From assembly GCA_964247055.1 (NCBI GenBank), contig OZ176058.1, positions 310,001 to 374,000 on the forward strand: 64,000 nucleotides of DNA. The letters are read 5' to 3'. Under the pieces are notes generated by a model. It was given only the letters and a program-made list of their open reading frames with translations, searched no databases and was not told where the DNA came from. The stretch's first letter is position 1. The number at the start of each line of letters is the position of its first letter. The DNA is from Paragordius varius (lineage: Eukaryota > Nematomorpha). A program made the position numbers and the translations under genes. Of the stretch, positions 10,401-20,536 are shown piece by piece.

Positions 10401-12720
10401 GATTTCTTTTAATAAATATAATTTGCAATCACTTTTTAGTTGTTGATTGAATTGAAATTAAACAAATTTAAAAATATTATAAATTATATATGACACGAGG
10501 TATGTGGACAAGAGTTTGGCCAAGGATCGTTCCTTTGAGGAAAGTCGGGGCGATGATTATGGACGCCTTCATAGATAAAAACAGCTGTATGCCTAAATCA
10601 GCTGATAACAACAGCTGTTTTGTCATTTCATTTTTAATAATTTTATTAATTATGATGATTGGAAAATCAATTGTATTTTATAATATATTCATTCGCTGTC
10701 ACCCAATTTTTATAGAAAATAAAATTGTTAGTCATGCTAATAAAATCATTTTGAATTTTGTATTTTGTTAAATAATTAAATAGGGGTGATGATTATGGAC
10801 GCCTTCATAGATAAAAACAGCTGTTGGCTTAAAATATCTAAATCAGCTGATTTAATATTTTTTTGGAAATCGGCTATTTGATGACTTTTTTGTATAATAA
10901 ATGTCTTTTGGAAAACTTATAATCAACTTAATGCATTTTCAACCATATGAAATTTAGATTTCCCCAAATAAATATAATTTGCAATCATTATTTATTGATA
11001 GAATTGAAATTAGTTTTTGATTTTATAGTTTTAAATAAATTTAAAAGTGTTCATGAATTATATGAAACACGAGGTATGTGGACAAGAGTTTAGCCAAGGA
11101 TCGTTCCTTTGAGGAAAGTCGGGGCGATGATTATGGACGCCTTCATAGATAAAAACAGCTGTATTATCGAAATCAACTGATAATAACAGCTGTTGTGTTA
11201 TTTGCATTAATTTAAATGAATTAGGCATTTTCGATGTATTATTTTAGATTTCTTTTAAATAAATAAAATTTGCAATCACTTTAGTAGTTATTGATTGAAT
11301 TGAAATTAAACAAATTTAAGTATTATGAATTATATGAGACACGCGGTATGTGGACAAGAGTTTAGCCAGGGACCGTTCGATTATGGACGCCTTCATAGAT
11401 AAAAACAGCTGTATGATCAATTATCAAAATCAGCTGATTTTATATTTTTTGGGCAGCTATGTGTTTTTTTTGTATGATAAATGACTTCTGTGTGAAAACA
11501 ATAATAAAACATTTCATATCAAACATAATTTTTATGCATTTTCGATCATATGATTTTGGATTTCCTTTAATAAATATAATTTGCAATCACTTTTTAGTAT
11601 TTTAGTTATTGATTGAATTTGAAATTAGTATTTTTAGATTTTATAGTTGTGAATTTAAAGTATTATATATATGACACGAGGTATGTGGACAAGAGCTTGG
11701 CCAAGGATCGTTCCTTTGAGGAAAGTCGGGGCGATGGTTATGGACGCCTTCATAGATAAAAACAGCTGTTGGCTTAAATGTCGAAATCAGCTGATATTTA
11801 AAAATGTATCTTCTGTGTGAAAACATTAATAAAACATTTAATATCAAACATAATTTATATGCATTTTCGATGATATTTTAGATTTTTTTCTATAAATATT
11901 CGCAATCACTTTAGAATTTTAGTTTTTGATTGGATTTGAAATTATTTTTGTGTTTTATATTTGTGAATAAATTGAAAAGTATCATTAATTATATGAGACA
12001 CGAGGTATGTGGACAAGAAGCCAAGTTGAAGAAAGTCGGGGCGATGATTATGGACGCCTTCATAGATAAAAACAGCTGTTTGCATAAATATCCAGATCAG
12101 CTGATGTTTTTGAAAATGTCTATACTGTGTGAAAACATTAATAATTTCATAACAAACATAATTTATATGCATTTTTTGGATTTCCTTTAATAAATAAAAT
12201 TTGCAATCACTTTAGTATTTTAGTTATTGATAGAATTTGAAATTAGTTTTTTGCTTTTATAATTGTGAAAAAATTATAAAGTATTATGAATTTTATGAGA
12301 CACGAGGTATGTGGACAAGAGCTTGGCCAAGGATCGTTCCTTTGAGGAGTGTCGGGGAGATGATTATGGACGCCTTCATAGATAAAAACAGCTGTTGGCT
12401 TAAATATCGAAATCAGCTGATAATAACAGCTGTTTTTCCATTTCATTTTTAATATTTTTTTTAATTATTTGGAAAAACAAATGTATTTTATAATACCTTC
12501 ATTCGCTATCACCTGATTTTTATGGAAAATAAAATTGTTAGTCATGCTAATAAAATCATTTTGGATTTGGTATAATATTTTGTTTAATGATTAAATTTAT
12601 ATACGAGATAAGTCGATAAAAGGTTAACTAAAGATCATTCTTTCAAAGAGGGTAAAGGCTAATATGGACATTTTCATAAAGAAAAACACCTGTTTTGAAA
12701 ATTTTTATATCAGCTGTTGA
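7474..12720 (+). repeat. Expanded tandem array of the NDUFB5 terminal-exon tail, copy B
   Basis: About seventeen copies of the exon tail follow the gene. Long copies start near 7685, 8060, 8390, 8720, 9023, 9575, 9990, 10492, 11067, 11339, 11672, 11997 and 12300. Short copies with only the end (gcgatgattatggacgcc onward) lie near 9294, 10266 and 10787, and a decayed one near 12605. The period varies from about 220 to 430 bp. Each core ends CTTCATAGATAAAAACAGCT, and ATCAGCTGAT usually follows within 20-30 bp. The spacers are alignable but full of indels, while the 95-nt coding-derived cores stay close to the real exon. Short open frames in other phases across these cores are shadows. Confidence 0.92.
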
Positions 12721-13224
12721 GTTTTTTTGTTATCCTGAAATCCGATACAATTTTGAAGTACAATTAAATAAGTTGCAAAACAACTGTTTTCATTCATTCA
12801 TCAATCACCTGATTTAAGAAAAATATGTATTTAATAAAACATTTTTTATATTCATTATTTTTATTATTATTATTTTTTAGATTTCTTTTAATATAAATAT
12901 AATTCCCAATTTAAATATTAAAAACCGTTGATATGTTCAAATATATATTTCTTTACATTATTTTCATATATATATGTATAAATATATATGGACATATATA
13001 ATATAAATAATACCAAATATATATTTAACCTTAAAAAATATAAATAATACTAAATATAAATACAATCTCGAATAAATAACATTAAATATTAATATAATTT
13101 TTAAATAAACAAAGTTAAAATTTAAATAATTAAAAAATTATATATATAAATTAAAAATTTATAAAAAAAATTAAAAATTATATATATAATTCAAAAATTG
13201 TAAAATAAATTTTTTTAAAATAAA
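12721..13224. other. End of NDUFB5 array and A/T spacer
   Basis: This holds the last array remnant (caactgttttcattcattc, atcacctgattt) and A/T DNA with partial repeats of aaatatatataaat type. It is homologous to 4030-4425 in copy A. No gene is seen. Confidence 0.6.
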
Positions 13225-13421
13225 TTAATCTTCTTTTTTGTCAGTTGGACAACTTTCTTCTGCCGGTTTAGAGTTTCCGCTAAAATCGCATTCATTCACG
13301 CGATCACCTGATTTTCTTGTCAGCTGTTTTTGGCGGCCATTTTGCTGCTGATTATTTATTCCAGATAATTCTCTTACAAATTGGAATTGAAGCAAAATAT
13401 ATTTCCAGATAATGTACCAAC
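13225..13421 (-). CDS. SMIM13: SMIM13 exon 2
   Basis: The exon is 197 nt, acceptor tttttttag|GTTGG to TAA. It holds the membrane-proximal WYIIWKY / FQFVREL signature and the polar tail. The reverse complement of the segment coding KSGDRVNE resembles the cattcattcgcgatcacctg motif scattered in the NDUFB5 array. Confidence 0.88.
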
Positions 13422-14567
13422 CTAAAAAAGTTTTTTTGTAAAAATTATTAAAAAATTAATTTAAAAAATGTTTAAAAAATATATAAATTAAATTATTTTT
13501 AAAATTTATATTTATAAAATTAATATTTTAAATATAAACTTCTTTTTAAAAAATAAAATAAAAAAAAATTAAAATTTTTAAATAATTTTAAAAATTAATA
13601 AAATAGTTTAAAATATTTATAAAATTATGAATTTTAAATAAAAAGTTGTAAAATTTGTATTAAAAAGTTAAAATAGTATTTTTAATTTTAAAAAATAAAA
13701 AAAAGAGTTTTATTTAAAAAAATATAAATTAAATTATTTTTTGAATATTTAAAAAAAGTTCTTAAAAAATTGTATAAAAAAGTCAAAAAAGTTTTATTTT
13801 AAAAAGGTTTTAAAATATTTAAAAAATTATGAATCTTTTAAAAAAATTTAAAAATATATATCATTTTGAAAAATTTTATATTTAAATAAAAAGTAAATAA
13901 AAAATTATCTAAATGAAAAAGTTTGAATAAAATCTATTTATGCGAAAATAATTATTATGATAATGATAATATAATAAATTTATGAAATATTTCATAATTT
14001 GAAAATAAAATATTGAAAATGTTTAAAAAATTATGAATCTCACCGAAAAATATATTAAAATAAATTTTAATTAAAAAATTAATAAATCTATATAAATTTA
14101 TACTAAAATAAATAAGTTTTTGAAAATATAGAATTATTAAAACATAAAAAAAATTATAAATATATTAAAAGTTATAGAAAATTTTAAGATGTTAAAATAA
14201 AATAGATTTAATATAATTTATAAAAAAAAAAGAAATAATTATAAAAATATCATAAATCACAAAAAATAAATATAGTTTTAAAATTAAAAAATATCAAAAA
14301 AATTAAAATAATTATATTTAAATATTTTATTATAAAAAAATATTTAAATGAATTTAAAGATTAATATATATATAAAAGTTTAATTAAAAAAAGAGGTCTT
14401 AAAAAATTAAAGATAAACCAATGCTTAATACAATTTAAAAATAACAATTTAAAAGTTAATTTAAAATAATTATACATACCCAAAGCTATAATAGCAAATA
14501 CCAAGACAATTAAAAGCAAACCAATAATCACAGTTGCAACAATTTGAAGAAATTCATTGATTTTCAT
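13225..14567 (-). CDS. SMIM13: SMIM13 (small integral membrane protein 13), two exons
   Basis: Exon 1 (14567-14480) and exon 2 (13421-13225) join in phase 1 (TTGG|gtatgt, ttttag|GT) to give a 94-residue protein, close to the ~91 residues I recall for human SMIM13. Residues 1-30 are MKINEFLQIVATVIIGLLLI and a hydrophobic run, one N-terminal membrane segment. The joint forms the family signature GWYIIWKYILLQFQFVRELS (human GWYFVWHLFLSKFKFLRELV). A polar, acidic tail ending PTDKKED follows. The function of the family is unknown; a single-pass membrane protein is all that can be said. It converges on NDUFB5. The second exon 2 at 4426-4619 is a duplicate. Confidence 0.88.
13422..14479 (-). other. 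SMIM13 intron
   Basis: About 1.06 kb of A/T DNA made mostly of short shifted A and T runs (aaaaagtt, ttaaaaaat). No transposon or exon is seen. Confidence 0.7.
14480..14567 (-). CDS. SMIM13: SMIM13 exon 1
   Basis: The exon is 88 nt from ATG: 29 codons plus one base, with the strong donor gtatgt. It encodes the N-terminal membrane segment (VATVIIGLLLIVLVFAIIAL). It is the only copy in the window. The start is the sole ATG giving the short N-terminus typical of the family. Confidence 0.88.
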
Positions 14568-15325
14568 AAATTTCTTGGGATTTAAAAAAAATTGTACAGG
14601 ATTTTTAAAATGTTTTTAAAAAACGAGTTCAAATTTTTGAGGTGAATATGTTTTACATGTGTTACCTAATGTAGAAAAGCTATATGTTTTGATTTATAAA
14701 AAATTTATTTCAAATAAAAAAGAAAAAACCTAAATATATCTTAAAAACATAAATTATGAGATTTTTTGGCTTTTATTGATTATATTAGGATTTGTTTGGT
14801 GCCATTTATATTTGATATTATTAACATCAAAAAAATATTCAATCTTAAAAAGTTTACATTGTAGCTAAAGCCTAAATTATCATAGCATACCTTTATCACT
14901 TTACTACCATTTAATTTATTATATCCCAAAGTGATTTGAAATTTGAATATGATAAAAATTAACAAAGGTATTAAGCCGAATTCAAAAATTAGCTTTCTGT
15001 GGCCTTTTAGTAATTAATAAAACTATAGTTTGTCTAAAAATCAATCGGACTTTAGTAATAAAACTTATAGTAAACTAGGACCAAATAGTGAAATAAAACG
15101 GGAAAATGTTATAGTACAGTAAATATACCCTTCGAATTTTTCATTGATTTTTGACATATCGGGGACAAAGAAATTATTATAGGCTCTGTGTTAATTTTTC
15201 GCATTTATCTTTCATAATTCACCAATAAAATATTGCTTATGTTATTGATAGTTAAGAAATTCTTTATTGCAGACAAAGCTTAATAACCCTTCCTGATTTA
15301 TCGGGAAATAATTTAACAATAATAG
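14568..15325. other. Intergenic DNA upstream of SMIM13
   Basis: A/T-rich DNA without a recognisable gene. The SMIM13 promoter should lie at its left end, but no element stands out. Short minus-strand open frames near 14780-14965 look accidental. Confidence 0.5.
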
Positions 15326-17024
15326 AGAGAAACTAAAATTATACAAAATGTAAAGATAAAAAACATATTTTTTTAAAAAAACAACTATATTTTTTCAAAT
15401 TTAATTTATTTTTTAATAACTTATTGTTTAAGGTTGCAAAATAGGAATTTGATATTTAAATTGCTAATACACTCAATGATATCATTTTAAAGTGTAATCA
15501 CGTAGTTTAAGGAAGAAAAGTTAAGGTAAAAAAGGCCTGTCTTTGAGTAAAAAAATATTTGTCTTTTTATTTTTAAGATTTGTCCGTAAATTTCAATCTT
15601 AACTGTAAATAAACGATAACTTCAAAAATGTTTAAAATTTTAAACAGTTGAAGAATAGGCGTAAGTAAATCGGTTTAGAGTGTGTCATTAAAAAAATAGA
15701 TATGAGGTGCAAAAATGTCTTAAAATTCAAGACTTTTTGGGGTAGTTTTATACCCCAGGGCCATTTAAATTTATATATTTGAAAAATATAAATTCGGCTA
15801 AATTTAAAAATATGATTTCTTTAGTTTTTTAGGCGCATGATACAAAAACAAAAAAAGAAATTATAACAAACTCCTCATCTCATACTTTTTTGGCCTTTTT
15901 TTCTTTAATTTTTTTAACGCCAATTATGTAGACAAAAATAAATCTTAATATGGTTTAAAATTCTTAATTAATTTTAATACTACAGTAAACTCAATTTATA
16001 CGAATAAAGCGTTAAAACATAAAGACAAAGATTTTTCCATAAAAAGAACCATATTTGTTTAAATTTAAATATTATCAAGATGAATGAATTTTTTTACAAT
16101 TTAAAATATATAATTGATTATGTACCGATATATATCTCTATTTCATATTTTGCAATTTTTAACAATTATTCAATTTTTAAAACGAATCAGGATCTAAAAA
16201 GTATGGTTATCTTTTAAATAAAAAATATTGCCTTTATATTAAGTTTTGTCCGTACAATTTTCATTTTTTTTGTAAATTAAAATTTAGCATATTTTTTATA
16301 TATATAAAATTTCAATATCATAACTGTTAATTTCTGTTTTGAAGCTTTCTGAATTTGAGACTCTAGATATCATGTAAAAATTACAGTAAAAATTAAAATT
16401 ATACGGACGGACAAAACGTAAAAATATAAAAACAAATATTTTCTTTTCTAAAAGACAACCCCATATCTTGATTTTTAAAACCATAACTTATTGTTTTTAA
16501 TAGCAAAGTTTGAAATAGATATATATATATATAACTAACACAATATATTCAGTAATTTACGATTGTGTCTAAATAGCTTTTATGTGAAAAGTTTAAGAAT
16601 TTTAAAACGGTGCATTTTTTAAGTGTATATAAGGGTATTCATGTGCTATAATAACTGTAGATATTATATTATGCATCACGGCCCTTGATACAAGATATTA
16701 GTGTGGATAAGTTAAAGCCTTGAGAAATCCTAATAATTACAATAAAAACTGAAAATATAAGGACAAAGCGTAATAATAAAAAGACAAATACTTCTGAAAG
16801 ACAAGCATTCTTTTCAAACCTTAAATATTATTAATAAAAATCATTGTTTTAAACTGCAAAATAGTTAATAAAGATATATATTGGAAACATCATTTTTTTA
16901 CGATTGTAATTTAATGATTAAAAAAGAAACACTAAGGTTTAAAAAACGATGGTTGTTTTATAAAATTTAGCATTATATTTTCACATTTTGTCCGTATAAT
17001 TTTATTTTTTACTGTATCTATATA
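15326..17024. mobile_element. Cluster of four CAGT-family MITEs
   Basis: Non-autonomous inverted-repeat elements of about 290 bp at roughly 15326-15612, 15980-16285, 16382-16620 (right end lost) and 16735-17024. The left end is CAGTAAAAATTGAAATTATA, then cggacaaaacgtaaaaatat and aaagacaacc; the right end is the reverse complement, finishing tttttactg. Insertion at TA is visible at several copies elsewhere. The middle holds cattgttttaaactgcaaa and a gattgtgtt motif. CAGT ends with a TA target suggest Tc1/mariner mobilisation; no transposase is present. Confidence 0.82.
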
Positions 17025-18950
17025 AAGTGAAAATGAAGTAAGAATTAAAAATATTAAAGCACAATCCATATTAAATGGTTAAATGGCACAAGACTGGAGC
17101 TCTTTAAAGTTTATTATAAAAGTTTTGTCAATTAATAAAATTCAAGCAGTTTATACGTTTTTGATAATAAATTATAACTGAGAATAAAAAATATTGTATG
17201 ATTAAAACAGTTTCTTTCAAGCATAAATATTAATACCTGGTAATTGTATCTATTTCAAAGATATTCTTTTTGAATCTTTGCAAATATTTCATTTTCTTAA
17301 CTCTAAAAAATCCTACCGTCATAAAACTGAATCAATATTTAATTCAATCAATGTATTTATACTTGAAATTTATTTTATTGGGTAGTTTATACATCAGGGA
17401 GCTCTGAGAATATAAATAACTAAAAAATGACTATGATATTATTTTAACTTAAAGTTATTCTATGACATTTTAAGCACATTATATTTTATATCAAATTAAA
17501 AAAGTGTGCTTTTTTATCTGAAAATTTAAGCTTTCATGGTATATATTTATTAATAGCCTAAAAATTTGGAAAAATCATAGCATGGTTTAAACTTCAGTCA
17601 AAACTTAAATTCTAAAATTTTATGGTTTTATGTTGATTTTTTATTATTTATCTAACTAGGGATGTTCAACTCAGATATCCGTGCGGGTTTCTTTGATAAT
17701 CTTCTTTTTTAATTTTAATTTAAACCCCATTTTAATATATATTTATTCAGAATATTAGGAAATTTTCGATTGAAATCCAATTTTGTATCTTATAAACATA
17801 GCGTGTTTGACATTTCTTATCTAGATTTTAGGTCTTTTGCAATAAAGTAATTATTAAAAACAAAAAGGTTAAGGTTTTATTTATATTACAAAAATACTCT
17901 TTGATACATAATTTAAACTTATATTTTCAATATATAAAAATTACCCTAAATTTTTCAAAGGCGTTTTTTATATAATTATATTGAAACATCTGTCCTCACT
18001 TCGATTCACGTTTTCTAGTAAAGTCTTTTGAAGCGATCATTAACTCAACACTATTTTATCTTTCCTACAAAAGCATATATTATAATAACTTCTGAAAAAT
18101 TATCAGGTAATTTTAGTTTTAATCTTCAAAAGTTTTTAGTTTTGAATTGCTTGTCTTAAAATGTCAAAATTTTAATTTGTTTTTGACATTTATAGTTTTT
18201 TGATTTTGATTTAGAATTAACTATTAATTCAAAATTTTAAAATTTCAATTTATTTTTACGATCTTTTATAAGGTGTGCTTTTTTTATGGATTAAAATTAT
18301 AAAACCAAATTTTTTGGAGATGATTTTATAATTTTTTCAACAAATTTCGCAATTATAAAACTGAGGACAAATTGTTTTTTTATTCAAAATAATTATAAGT
18401 TTTTAGGAATTAAAAATAATTTTTATATATTTTTTTTTTCTATTAAACATAAAAATATTATTTTCTACTAAAATAGGTTTAAGGATTTTGAAATAATTTC
18501 GAATCTAAATTTTAGCCTAAGTTTTTTTATTTTTAAAAAATATTGTTTATTTTAGGATTTTAATATACAAAAATTGATAATGAAAACGATTATTTGAAAT
18601 TGCCTAAAATTTATTTAATTTAAAATTTTTTTTATTTATAAAACATAAAAAATTAATTATAAAAGCTAGAGTTTATAACAAATACTTTTGTTGATAATTT
18701 ATTATATAAAATAATTTTTTGAAAAATAAAGAAAACAAATTTTAAATTATATATAAATATAAATTATATATTAGCTTTGTCATTTAAATTTAATTGGAAG
18801 AGAGCTTTTTGTGGTTTTAAAATATTTTTTTAATTTTAGTTATTTTTTGATTTTCTGGTTAGTTTTAATTAAAATTCCTAATTTTAATTAAAATAATTTT
18901 TGTTAATTTTGGTTTAAAATTGAGACTTGAAAACGTATTAACTTATATTT
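17025..18950. other. Intergenic DNA, no gene recognised
   Basis: About 1.9 kb with somewhat higher complexity than the introns. Several hydrophobic-looking short frames are present but no splice-consistent coding exon that I can support. Confidence 0.45.
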
Positions 18951-19285
18951 ACAGTAAAAAAATTATACGGGTACCATTTAAAAATATAAAGACAATTATT
19001 TTTATCTAAGGACAATCAACCATACTTTTTTACATTTTAATTTTTATATCAATATAACTTTTGATTTTAATTGCAAAGTGTGAAATATATATATATATAA
19101 TCAGTTCTATATATTACAATTTTTGTTTTAAATGATTTTTATCGAATAAATTTAGGTTTTAAAAAGTATGGTTGTCTTTTACAAAAAAATATAGGTAAAT
19201 TTTTATATTTAAAAAACACTTAATTTATTTTAGGGTGAATTTGAATTGTTCAAGGGAGTGAATTTGAACTGTAAATGTTATATAT
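18951..19285. mobile_element. CAGT-family MITE abutting the right end of an ACCATTTACA-family MITE
   Basis: The left end tttacagtaaaaaaattata and the inner right-end motif aaaaagtatggttgtctttt define the first element, to about 19190. It is fused to the right half of the second family (gggtgaatttgaattgttca, aactgtaaatgttat) at 19225-19283. The first element's outer right end is missing, so one insertion or a deletion joined them. Confidence 0.6.
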
Positions 19286-19352
19286 ATAATTATTTCCAAT
19301 AATAGTTTATCAGAATATTTTTAATATATAAAAATGTAATTATCTTTTGTAA

Positions 19353-20373
19353 ACAGCTGATCTTAACACTGCCAAAAACATATGGCTAAATGGGGTTGTG
19401 GTGATCCGCGTTGGATAGTTGAGGAAAAAGAAATTATTTAATTATTATTAAATTAAAAAGTTTGTATTTAAATTTTTTACCCAAAATCAAAGGTTTAAAA
19501 AATTAGCTTATATATTGATTACTAAAAATTATAAAATATTATTTTTATATATAAAGTAATTACATTGAAACATAAGAAAAGTATATTTATACTTTATCAT
19601 ATTTTTGTAAAATCAGCTGATCTTAACACTGTCAAAAACATATGGCTAAATGGGGTTGTGGTGATCCACGGTGGATAGTTGAGGAAAGAAATAAAAAATA
19701 TAATTTAATAATTTTTGTATAAAATATTAATTTCAAATTTTTAATCCAAAATTAAAGGTTAAAATAATAGCTTATATATTGGATTCTTTATTTTAAAAAA
19801 AGTAATTATAATAAAAACATTAAAGTATTTTACTTTATCATTTAAAAAAAATCAGCTGATCTTAACACTGCCAAAAACATATGGCTAAATGGGGTTGTGG
19901 TGTAGTTGAGGAAAAAAATAAAAAATATAATTTACTCATTATTAAATTAAAAATTTTGATTTAAAATTTTTAATTCTAAAGGTAAAAAATTAGCTTATAT
20001 TTTTACTTTTGATTACTAAATATTATAAAATATTACTTTATTTAGGATGTAATTAATTACATTAAAAACATTAAAATATATTTTTCTATAAAATAAGCTG
20101 ATCTTAACACCGAGAAAAACATATGGCTAAATGGGGTTGTGGTGATCCACGTTGGATGTTGTAGAAATAAAAAATATATTTTAATTTTTGTATAAAAAAG
20201 TTTAATTTAAATTTAAAATTAAAGGTTAAAAAAATTACCTTATATTTATTTGATTATTTAAATATAAAAAATATTCTTTATTTAGAAAGTAATTACATTA
20301 AAAACATTAAAGTATATTTTTACTCTATCATTTTTTTTGTAAAATCAGCTGATCTTAACACTGTCAAAAACAT
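19353..20373 (+). repeat. Tandem copies of the AHSA1 5' flank and start of exon 1
   Basis: Four copies of a ~75-bp block precede the real gene, with ATGs at 19382, 19642, 19881 and 20123; the real ATG is 20374. The period is 239-260 bp. Each copy has ATCAGCTGATCTTAACAC, then a short leader, ATATGG and codons for MAKWGCGDPRWIVEE. Copies 1 and 2 keep the full peptide start, copy 3 has an internal deletion and copy 4 is cut after PRW. Codon changes in copies 2 and 4 (CCA for CCG, CGG for CGT) are silent. Spacers are A/T-rich and vary. Copies would act as upstream ATGs or alternative first exons if transcribed. Confidence 0.92.
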
Positions 20374-20536
20374 ATGGCTAAATGGGGTTGTGGTGATCCG
20401 CGTTGGATAGTTGAGGAAAGAACCGATGCCAAAAATGTGAATAATTGGCATTGGACGGAAAAAGACGCGTCCAGCTGGTCAAAAATTCGTCTGCAAGAGC
20501 TGTTGTTAGATCGCGGCCATTTTGAAACGCCTGAAA
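20374..20536 (+). CDS. AHSA1: AHSA1 exon 1
   Basis: The exon is 163 nt from ATG to CCTGAAA|gtatgt. It encodes the Hsp90-binding start with DPRWIVEER and NNWHWTEKDAS. It is the last and only complete member of the five-copy array, chosen because it alone reads through to a donor that fits exon 2. Confidence 0.96.

Larger units (their letters stand above)
1..13431. repeat. Segmental duplication NDUFB5 3' part plus SMIM13 exon 2 (copies A and B)
   Basis: The order head copies, exon, intron, terminal exon, tail array, decayed array end, SMIM13 exon 2 (minus) occurs at 1-4627 and again at about 5450-13431. Intron sequence, exon boundaries and the SMIM13 exon all correspond. Copy B is longer almost entirely because its tail array has about three times as many units. 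The duplication joint lies between 4627 and 4855. Confidence 0.88.

Noticed and set aside
10490-10771. Frames reading MTRGMWTRVWPRIVPLRKVG at many places in 2-12.5 kb
   Set aside because: They are a shifted reading of the NDUFB5 exon tail copies; the true frame of that sequence is TRYVDKSLAKDRSFEESRGD.
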